This document shows, in pieces, positions 1 through 5,634 of a stretch of 11,932 bases of DNA (within the stretch, counting starts at the first letter, position 1; every line of letters begins with the position of its first letter). The notes under the pieces were generated by a model. That model was not told where the DNA came from, ran no database searches, and worked only from the letters and a program-made list of their open reading frames with translations. Origin of the DNA: Anaerolineales bacterium (GTDB taxonomy: Bacteria; Chloroflexota; Anaerolineae; Anaerolineales; Villigracilaceae); the NCBI GenBank assembly GCA_028689195.1, contig JAQTWR010000048.1:1-11932 (forward strand), in the 5' to 3' direction. The translations under genes were made by a program, and so were the position numbers.

Positions 1-247
1 AAGAAGGTTTTTCCGCAAGGGTTTCTCCGCGCGCGTTGATGAGTTTATTAGCAATCGTCGGGTCTTTTGCCCACGAAGGAATCAAGCCCCACAAGAAAAA
101 ATCCGCCGTAGATTTACCGTCGTTTGGAATGGCGAGAACAGGCTGCGACGGCGCGATATTAAATCGCGGCGCGAATTGGCTCGGAAAAATGAATTCGCCA
201 AACGAATATTGAGCAGGGTCAACGGTTAAAGTAAATCGTCCGCACAT
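1..247 (-). CDS. SRAP (SOS response-associated peptidase, YedK/HMCES) family protein, partial
   Basis: This is the N-terminal 82 residues of an SRAP family protein; the rest lies beyond the left edge. Family members recognise abasic sites in single-stranded DNA and form a covalent thiazolidine link through Cys2 after removal of Met1. Seen here: the start MCGRFTL, with the catalytic Cys at position 2, then RFNIAPSQPV at residues 28-37, the WGLIPSWAKD block at 53-62 and NARGETLAEKPS at 71-82. Asn71 and Arg73 match the conserved DNA-binding NAR motif of YedK. The remaining active-site residues (family Glu and His) would lie off the window. The ATG overlaps the selB stop by one base (TAATG), so translation is probably coupled to selB. 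Identity is very secure; how this member works with selB, if at all, is unknown. Confidence 0.95.
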   Translation of the reverse strand, partial: MCGRFTLTVDPAQYSFGEFIFPSQFAPRFNIAPSQPVLAIPNDGKSTADFFLWGLIPSWAKDPTIANKLINARGETLAEKPS

Positions 248-2133
248 TATTTCCTCAATTTTCTCGCATCGCCGTCGCGCATGGTGACGCCGATTGCATC
301 CAGATGTTCCAGCAGCGCCTGAATATATTTTCGCGTCGTGCCGAACATATCGCGGACTTCGCCCAACGTAATCTGTCCATTTTGCAAAAGCGCGGCGCGG
401 ATTTTTTCAACCATGCCATCATAATCTTTTTTGCGGAAGACAACCTCCGCCGAAACTTGGGTCAACTCGCCCAACTCGATCAGCGCGTTGAAAATTTCTT
501 CGCCAACTTCGGACTGGCAATCCTTGACGCTCGGCGGCGCAAAAGGATTCTGCTCAAATTTGCGCGTCAAACCCTGAACGCGATTTTGGTCGGCGGGCGC
601 GAATTGGATTCTGTGTTCAGGTTTCGCCAAGCAAACCGAGTAATCAGCGAGCGAATGATCAGCGATCAGTTTGGCGATAACCGCATTGAAGATGCGCGGC
701 GAAAGTTTTAGTTTGCTTTTCAATTCTTCGCGCGGAATGCCGCGTCTTAATGGAAAGTTCTGATGATACGCTTCGACGGTTTGCGAAATTTTTTCGCTTA
801 ACAAATTCCAATGCGGAAGCGCAACGATAAGCGCGCCATCCGTTTCGTTTTTTTCCAACGAAACGATTTGACCGTTTTCAATCAATTCATTCAAAGCGGA
901 TTGCGCGTCGGATATTTCCAGCCGCGATTTTGCAATCACTTCTTTTATGCTCGCCGCGCCCAGCGCCAGCGACGCTTGCAGCAAAACATCGGCGGGCGAG
1001 CCGTGCGCGATAGATTCCAGAGATTTGAGAAGATTCTCGTCAAAGCGTTTGTGCCTGCCTTTGGGTTGGTGATCCACAATCACGCCGCCGCCAAGCGTTT
1101 CGCTGGGAGAAGGTCGCCGCAGAATGTATCTATCTCCGCGCACGGCAACGACGGGATCGCGCAATTCAAGTTGAATCCAAGCCTCGCCGCCTGCTTTCAG
1201 TTCGTCCACGCCGAGCAAACGCAATGTTGCAATCGTCTCGCTTGCGCCGACGAAGAACTTTACTTCGTCGTTATGTTTGAGCGGGAGGGCGGCGTCTTTC
1301 AACAAACGAAATCGCGCATCAATTCTTCGCGTCGCTTGATATTGATTCGGATGGACGACCACTTCGCCGCGCTGAATTAATTCCGCGTCTATGCCCGAAA
1401 TATTTACGGCGGTGCGCGAACCGATGGACGCGGTTTCTTCTTTTTTCTTGTGCGTTTGCAACCCGCGAATTCTGCCCGTCAAACCGCTCGGCAAAATTTC
1501 CACCTCGTCGCCGACGGAGAAACGCCCGTCGCTTAATGTGCCTGTGACGACGGCGCCAAATCCGCTCATGGTGAAGACTCGATCAATGGGCAGGCGCGGA
1601 CGGTTGAGGTCGAGTCTTTGAGGCGTGGATTCTAATCGGGCTGCAAGAGTCGCTACAAGGGAATCAAGTCCCGCGCCGCTTTTGGCTGAGACGCGCAAAA
1701 TGGGCGCATCGCTCAACACGGTATCGCGTACCGTTTCGCGGATATCCGCTTCCAAAAGATCAAGCCAGGCGGCGTCTGGCGCGAGATCAATTTTGGCGAG
1801 GACGATCAATCCGATGGGAATTTGAAGCAAATCCAAAATTGCGAGATGCTCTTTGGTTTGCGGCATTACGCCTTCGTCGGCGGCGATGACGAGCAGCGCC
1901 GCGTCAATTCCCCCAATACCCGCGAGCATGTTTTCAATAAAATCGCGGTGACCCGGCACGTCTATAATGCCAATCTCTTCGCCGTTGGGAAGTTTGAGCC
2001 AGCCGAAGCCGAGTTCGATGGTCATCTCGCGCGCCTGTTCTTCTTTGAGGCGGTCGGGATGCGTCCCCGTCAGCGCCGCGATGAGCGTGGATTTTCCGTG
2101 ATCTACATGGCCAGCCGTGCCGATAACGCGCAT
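247..2133 (-). CDS. selB: Selenocysteine-specific translation elongation factor SelB
   Basis: SelB is a cytoplasmic GTPase that delivers selenocysteinyl-tRNA to UGA codons marked by a SECIS hairpin. At 628 residues it has the usual bacterial length. The G domain shows the P-loop GHVDHGKST (8-16), switch I MTIELGF (37-43), DVPGH (58-62), the G4 motif as AKID (113-116, where TKxD or NKxD is usual), and a SAK motif near residue 150. EF-Tu-like beta-barrel domains follow, then about 250 C-terminal residues of winged helices ending in the family signature RDMFGTTRKY (594-603) and TMRDGDARK, the part that binds SECIS RNA in characterised SelBs. The ATG lies 3 bases after the stop of the coiled-coil gene with no clear Shine-Dalgarno, which suggests translational coupling. 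No selA, selD or selC is visible in the window. Identification is very secure. Confidence 0.97.
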   Translation of the reverse strand: MRVIGTAGHVDHGKSTLIAALTGTHPDRLKEEQAREMTIELGFGWLKLPNGEEIGIIDVPGHRDFIENMLAGIGGIDAALLVIAADEGVMPQTKEHLAILDLLQIPIGLIVLAKIDLAPDAAWLDLLEADIRETVRDTVLSDAPILRVSAKSGAGLDSLVATLAARLESTPQRLDLNRPRLPIDRVFTMSGFGAVVTGTLSDGRFSVGDEVEILPSGLTGRIRGLQTHKKKEETASIGSRTAVNISGIDAELIQRGEVVVHPNQYQATRRIDARFRLLKDAALPLKHNDEVKFFVGASETIATLRLLGVDELKAGGEAWIQLELRDPVVAVRGDRYILRRPSPSETLGGGVIVDHQPKGRHKRFDENLLKSLESIAHGSPADVLLQASLALGAASIKEVIAKSRLEISDAQSALNELIENGQIVSLEKNETDGALIVALPHWNLLSEKISQTVEAYHQNFPLRRGIPREELKSKLKLSPRIFNAVIAKLIADHSLADYSVCLAKPEHRIQFAPADQNRVQGLTRKFEQNPFAPPSVKDCQSEVGEEIFNALIELGELTQVSAEVVFRKKDYDGMVEKIRAALLQNGQITLGEVRDMFGTTRKYIQALLEHLDAIGVTMRDGDARKLRK

Positions 2134-2136
2134 AAT

Positions 2137-3333
2137 TTATTTCTTTGCCGTCTTTTTGCCGTGTCCCATAATGCGCTGATAAGAAGTCATCCATTCGTGG
2201 ACGACGTTCATCAACTCTTGCAATTCTTTTTCGGTGGCGTCGGTGACTTGATGGAGCTGGTCTTGCAGGGTTTGCGCGGCGTCGGTCATCGGCGAAATTC
2301 TTTCTTCTATTTTGCCCACATCTTTGCGAATATCGCGGAAGGATTCTTCGGACGAAAGGCTGTAGCCCGTCCAGCGTTTTTGGTCGTCGGTCTTGAAGGT
2401 GATCCACTCCTGACGCAGGCGGTCTTCGGCGAGACGCTGCATTTCGGTCACTTCGTTGATGCGGCGCTCGAGTTTGGTGTTGAGTTCGAGATAAATTTCC
2501 TGCGCTTTCTTCGCGCCGCGCAGGGCGTCATCCAACGCTTTGATGTGAACGTCAATGCCCGACGCGTCTTTTTGAAACGCGTCGAATTTTTCCTGCCAGC
2601 CTTTCCATGCGCGGTCGCGGTCAATTTGCGCGATGGTCTGCTGCTCAAGGAAGACGGCTTGCGCCTGTTTGCGCTCCTGTTCAGAGGCGAGCAAATCGGT
2701 GAAGCGATTTTCCACGTTGCGGATGCTATCGGCGGCGATTGTGTATTTATCGCGGTTTTCGTCCACGCGCTTGCGGACGGCGGCGACTTCGCCTTGAACA
2801 TCGGCAATGCGCTTGAGGTCGTTTTTGCGCGTTTCGTCCATGGCTTTCAGCGAGCCGACCACATCTTCGTTGGAACGCGCAGCGGCTTCAACTTGCGTCT
2901 TGAAGTCGGCGATGTTGTTTAACATGCGCTGCATTTCGTCGCCGCGGTCCTTCAAGTTTTTTTTGAATTCGGTCAAGTTCGCGGTCGTCGTCGTTTTGAG
3001 TTGCACAATGGATTTTTGAAGTTCTTGTATTTCGGGCACAAAGCGTTTTGTGATCTCGCCTTCGGCTTTGGCGTGCGCCTTATCGTCTTCTTCGATCATT
3101 TTGACGAGTTCATTGCGCTGCTTTGTAATTAACGTCTCAAACTGGTCAACGCGTTTGATGGCGGGCGTCATATCCGAAACCTGTTTGCCGATGGTCTTAA
3201 TCTGCTTGGAAACGGCGTTGACAGAAGTCTCGAAAGAATCAAGGCGTTCGTTTAACGCGGCAAGGGAATCCTTGTTGGCGCGCTGCTGTTTTTCCAAAAA
3301 GTCAAGCCGTTTGATGATTTGTTCAAATTCCAT
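2137..3333 (-). CDS. Coiled-coil protein of unknown function, upstream of selB
   Basis: A 398-residue soluble protein without signal peptide or membrane segment. Nearly the whole length is charged and heptad-like (rich in E, K, Q, D, L and A, almost no glycine or proline), so long coiled coils are expected, as in filament-like or scaffold proteins. Two tryptophan-bearing patches interrupt the heptads: WKGWQEKFDAF from residue 243, and RQEW...KRWTGY between about 307 and 324, with Trp at 310 and 321. The tail is lysine-rich (GKKTAKK). I recognise no named family. The chosen start is ATG at 3333, because GGAG lies 6 bases upstream; an in-frame TTG at 3354 would add 7 residues but places that GGAG inside the gene. 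It is the first gene of the unit leading to selB and the SRAP gene. A role linked to selenoprotein synthesis is only a guess from position. Confidence 0.85.
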   Translation of the reverse strand: MEFEQIIKRLDFLEKQQRANKDSLAALNERLDSFETSVNAVSKQIKTIGKQVSDMTPAIKRVDQFETLITKQRNELVKMIEEDDKAHAKAEGEITKRFVPEIQELQKSIVQLKTTTTANLTEFKKNLKDRGDEMQRMLNNIADFKTQVEAAARSNEDVVGSLKAMDETRKNDLKRIADVQGEVAAVRKRVDENRDKYTIAADSIRNVENRFTDLLASEQERKQAQAVFLEQQTIAQIDRDRAWKGWQEKFDAFQKDASGIDVHIKALDDALRGAKKAQEIYLELNTKLERRINEVTEMQRLAEDRLRQEWITFKTDDQKRWTGYSLSSEESFRDIRKDVGKIEERISPMTDAAQTLQDQLHQVTDATEKELQELMNVVHEWMTSYQRIMGHGKKTAKK

Positions 3334-3339
3334 AATTTT

Positions 3340-3343
3340 CTCC
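3340..3343 (-). promoter_or_regulatory. Ribosome binding site of the coiled-coil gene
   Basis: The minus strand reads GGAGAAAATTATG, which puts a GGAG core 6 bases before the ATG at 3333. This decides the start against the upstream in-frame TTG at 3354. Confidence 0.75.
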
Positions 3344-3349
3344 GACGAA

Positions 3350-3357
3350 CTCAAATA
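3350..3357 (+). repeat. Left copy of 8-bp target-site duplication CTCAAATA
   Basis: CTCAAATA occurs here and again at 3481-3488, exactly abutting the two ends of the inverted-repeat element 3358-3480. A perfect 8-bp direct repeat in this position is what transposition leaves behind. Confidence 0.7.
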
Positions 3358-3480
3358 GAGAGTGTCTAACTTTGCGGGCTAAACACAAAGTCACGAAGAC
3401 TCGAAGACGCAAAGAAACCTTTGAGGCTTGGCGTCTTTGCGCCTTCGCGTTAAAGAAAGCCCATCCTTTTAGACACTCCT
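3358..3480. mobile_element. MITE-like non-autonomous insertion, about 123 bp
   Basis: The element has terminal inverted repeats GAGTGTCTAA (3360-3369) and TTAGACACTC (3469-3478), perfect over 10 bp and set two bases inside each end. CTCAAATA flanks it on both sides as a direct repeat. The interior is also an imperfect palindrome: GGGCT (3376-3380) pairs with AGCCC (3458-3462), and the 13-base stretch 3402-3414 pairs with 3435-3447 with one mismatch. The transcript could therefore fold into one long hairpin. It holds no open reading frame of note, so any transposase must act in trans. It sits only 15 bases upstream of the GGAG of the coiled-coil gene, inside its likely leader, where it could affect expression of that gene and selB. 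The family of the parental insertion sequence is not identified. Confidence 0.7.
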
Positions 3481-3488
3481 CTCAAATA
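3481..3488 (+). repeat. Right copy of 8-bp target-site duplication CTCAAATA
   Basis: Identical to 3350-3357 and directly adjacent to the right end of the MITE-like element. Confidence 0.7.
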
Positions 3489-3493
3489 CCTTG

Positions 3494-3554
3494 CCACAGA
3501 TTACGCGAATTTTCACTGATTTTTTAACCAATTCGCGTCAATCCGTGAAATCAG
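3494..3554. repeat. Imperfect palindromic intergenic repeat
   Basis: The 13-base arm 3499-3511 (GATTACGCGAATT) is matched by its reverse complement at 3530-3543 with a single extra C. A second interleaved pair, CTGATTT (3516-3522) and AAATCAG (3548-3554), extends the symmetry, so alternative hairpins are possible. The wording resembles short CACAGATTA...TAATC-type palindromes that recur between genes in many environmental genomes; that likeness is from memory. No T-run follows on either strand, so it is not a standard terminator. It sits between the antiporter-like operon and the coiled-coil gene. Confidence 0.6.
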
Positions 3555-3605
3555 CAGCTAAAAAATAGCGCGAATTAAATTGCCATATTGTTTGCGCGTG
3601 ACGGA

Positions 3606-3611
3606 ATTATA
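3606..3611 (-). promoter_or_regulatory. Possible -10 box (TATAAT) for the coiled-coil/selB unit
   Basis: The minus strand shows a perfect TATAAT in the gap between the antiporter-like operon and the coiled-coil gene. No good -35 hexamer is visible 16-18 bases upstream, so this is only a candidate. If used, the mRNA leader would carry both palindromic elements. Apart from this box and the two repeats, I see nothing in 3334-3628. Confidence 0.3.
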
Positions 3612-3628
3612 ACGCCCGCATAAAAAAA

Positions 3629-5026
3629 TTACCGTCCCAGATGCAGAAATAGCGCGGGTAAATCGGCGAGCAAGGGTTGCAGGATTTGCGGAAATATACC
3701 AATGGCGAATAAGCCGGCTACGCCAAGGGAAAGCATGATTATTTGCGCCCATGATTCATTTATGCCCCATGACGCGTTTTCATCCGCCATAACGAAGACC
3801 GCCAACGCGCGCGTCGCGGCGACGAGCAAGCCAAACACTCCCAGAAACACCCAGAAGGAAACGGTCAACGAGTAGCCCGCCAATTCCTGCCATAAAGCCA
3901 AACGCGAAGGGAAACCCGCCAATAGCGGAAACCCCGTCACCGAAAGATGGGCGGCAATCAGCGCGGATACCGCCAGCGGATATTTGCGCGCCAATCCGCG
4001 CACTTCGCTCAGGCGCAGCGAGTATGCCTGACGCTTGATAATAGAGAGCGCGAAAGCCCAGACGACTAATTCCAAGCCGCGCGGGATGAGCAAAAGGAAG
4101 ATAACGTCCACAACGCGCGGAGAGCGCAGCCCCATCGCGAGGACGATCAATCCCGTTTCGAGGATTGCCGCGTAGCCCATCATCCGCCCGATATGTTTTT
4201 GCATGGAGGCGAAAACTCCGCCGCTGACGACCATAACGGTTCCAGAGAAAACTATCGCGCTCGAAATCTGCGGCGAAGCGCTGATCCACGCATAGCGGTC
4301 TAAAAATCCCAGCGCAAAAATCGTCGTGAAGGCGGTGAGAGACCAAAGCAGGAATCCCACAACGTAAGGCGAGACTTCTTCCAACAACAGGGGAATCCAG
4401 TTGTAAAACGGAAAAACGCCAAACAAGAAGGCGAACCCCAAACCAAGCATCGCGCCCGATTGAAGGGTCGCGCCAAAATCGCCCGGGTTGGCTTCCACGC
4501 CGGCGAGCGCCCATCCTGAAAAAAGGATGAAGGGCATGGCGAGCGTTTGGTAAACCAAAAAGCGCACCACGCCGCGTCCCGCTTTTTGATAGACGGGCAC
4601 AAGCAAAGGGACAGCCAACATTGCAGCCATCTCTAATAGGAGCGAGGCGTAAAGAAACGGCTCGACGGCAATGGAGGCGGTCAACAGCGCGACGATCATC
4701 AAACTTAGCGCGGCAAAGCGTTTTTCAAAATCCAACGCGTAGGCGCAAATCAGCCAAAAGGCGGCGACGCCATAAATCATGGAAAGCAGCGCGCCGTCGG
4801 CGGCGGTCAAGACGAAACTGCGCCCAAAGAATGCGACGGACGCGGAAATTTTGATGGAGAGCGAGCCGATGAGGAGCGCGGTATCAATGGGGAAAATCAG
4901 CGCCGCGAGGGAAAGAAGCGCCGCCAACGTTCCGCCGGCGATGGACGAGTATTTTTCAGGCAGGAAGAAGAGGATTAACGCGCCCGCTAAAAAGGGAAGC
5001 AAAATCCATATCAGCGGCGCGCTCAT
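3629..5026 (-). CDS. NuoN/HyfF-like proton-antiporter-type membrane subunit, atypical
   Basis: A 465-residue integral membrane protein with about 12-14 helices, of the antiporter-like subunit family (NuoL/M/N, MrpA/D, HyfB/D/F). Recognisable blocks: the TM5 glutamate in LLLEMAAML (Glu132), FPFYNWIP (205-212, canonical PFHxWxP), HIGRMMGYAAI (278-288, canonical KRxLAYSSI), the loop SEVRGLARKYP (340-350) and TGFPLLAGFPSR (364-375, canonical GxxxTxGFxGK). Key changes: the TM7 lysine, five residues before the conserved proline, is Leu201; the TM8 KR pair has become Gly280-Arg281; the TM12 lysine is Arg375. Glu132 is kept. Such subunits move protons or sodium across the membrane when driven by a redox module. 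Here the path residues are incomplete, so transport activity is uncertain. It is the last gene of a three-gene operon, overlapping the previous gene by ATGA with a strong Shine-Dalgarno. Confidence 0.85.
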   Translation of the reverse strand: MSAPLIWILLPFLAGALILFFLPEKYSSIAGGTLAALLSLAALIFPIDTALLIGSLSIKISASVAFFGRSFVLTAADGALLSMIYGVAAFWLICAYALDFEKRFAALSLMIVALLTASIAVEPFLYASLLLEMAAMLAVPLLVPVYQKAGRGVVRFLVYQTLAMPFILFSGWALAGVEANPGDFGATLQSGAMLGLGFAFLFGVFPFYNWIPLLLEEVSPYVVGFLLWSLTAFTTIFALGFLDRYAWISASPQISSAIVFSGTVMVVSGGVFASMQKHIGRMMGYAAILETGLIVLAMGLRSPRVVDVIFLLLIPRGLELVVWAFALSIIKRQAYSLRLSEVRGLARKYPLAVSALIAAHLSVTGFPLLAGFPSRLALWQELAGYSLTVSFWVFLGVFGLLVAATRALAVFVMADENASWGINESWAQIIMLSLGVAGLFAIGIFPQILQPLLADLPALFLHLGR

Positions 5027-5634
5027 TGTTCCTCCTCGATTTCAGGCGGGGTCGAACCTGCGAGCAACAAATACGAGCCGACAAGTCCAAGCCCTAGATT
5101 TATTATCGCCAAAAGTCCAACGACAAGAATCGAACTCTCGATTGCAGAGTATATGATTTCAAAGCCCGTCAGCATGGTCAGCAAGCCGAGAATGGTGTGA
5201 AGCAAGTTGGAAGAAACGCCAAGATGCGCGACGCCAATACCAATCAACAACAGACTGCCCGCAATGACTTGCAGCCCAAGACCCGGGATGACGGCTTCGA
5301 TTCGCGCGGTAGAGCCTGCGGCGACAAAGGCGGCAATGCCAATCAAAGCGAACTGAAACCAGCGTCCGCGCAACATTGAAAACGGCTCGCTTTCTTCATC
5401 CGCGTTAGACAGCCCCAGCCGCGTCATCCCTAAAACGGCGACAACCATCCAACCGGCGATGAGTTTCGCAGAACCCATTACAAAAGGCAGGTGACGGATA
5501 ATCAGCCAGAATGCGGCGAGATATTGCAGGGCTAAAGCGCCGAGACTCATGCGCCAATCGCGGCTGGTCAATATGGTCGCGGATGCGAGCAGAATCGCGC
5601 CGACGGCAATCCATGAAATGATTTCGACGATCAT
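5023..5634 (-). CDS. NuoK/HyfE-like small membrane subunit
   Basis: A 203-residue membrane protein with about six or seven helices and a short acidic tail (PPEIEEEQ). The C-terminal half resembles NuoK/HyfE/MrpC-type subunits, with LLTMLTGFEIIYSAIE (151-166) recalling the conserved membrane glutamate block of NuoK; Glu159 and Glu166 are the candidates for buried acidic residues. It is about twice as long as NuoK (near 100 residues) and close to HyfE (near 216), and it lies between two antiporter-like subunits as HyfE does. Its ATG follows the stop of the upstream gene with no gap (TAAATG), and its TGA overlaps the next ATG, so all three genes should be made together. Family assignment is fairly good; the function of the complex is not known. 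Confidence 0.75.
   Translation of the reverse strand: MIVEIISWIAVGAILLASATILTSRDWRMSLGALALQYLAAFWLIIRHLPFVMGSAKLIAGWMVVAVLGMTRLGLSNADEESEPFSMLRGRWFQFALIGIAAFVAAGSTARIEAVIPGLGLQVIAGSLLLIGIGVAHLGVSSNLLHTILGLLTMLTGFEIIYSAIESSILVVGLLAIINLGLGLVGSYLLLAGSTPPEIEEEQ
5031..5037 (-). promoter_or_regulatory. Strong Shine-Dalgarno for the NuoN/HyfF-like gene
   Basis: GAGGAGG lies 4 bases before the ATG at 5026 and is read at the same time as Glu-Glu codons at the end of the NuoK/HyfE-like gene. It supports the ATGA overlap as the true junction. Confidence 0.8.

Noticed and set aside
1822..2922. Open frame of 366 codons on the plus strand across the selB / coiled-coil junction
   Set aside because: It lies opposite two well-supported genes, shows no family motif, and has the composition expected of an antisense shadow in a genome with strong codon bias.
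3334..3354. TTG start for the coiled-coil gene
   Set aside because: The GGAG 6 bases before the ATG at 3333 would be buried in the coding sequence, and no Shine-Dalgarno is seen before the TTG.
3358..3554. CRISPR array or tandem repeat array
   Set aside because: The repeats are inverted and of two different kinds; there is no set of equal direct repeats with regular spacers.
3622..3628. T-run on the minus strand right after the stop of the NuoN-like gene, as an intrinsic terminator
   Set aside because: No stable hairpin precedes the run; the bases before it are coding and show no inverted repeat.
4621..5156. Plus-strand open frames rich in Arg and Lys opposite the antiporter-like genes
   Set aside because: They are shadows of hydrophobic membrane genes read in reverse, with low-complexity basic composition and no start signals.
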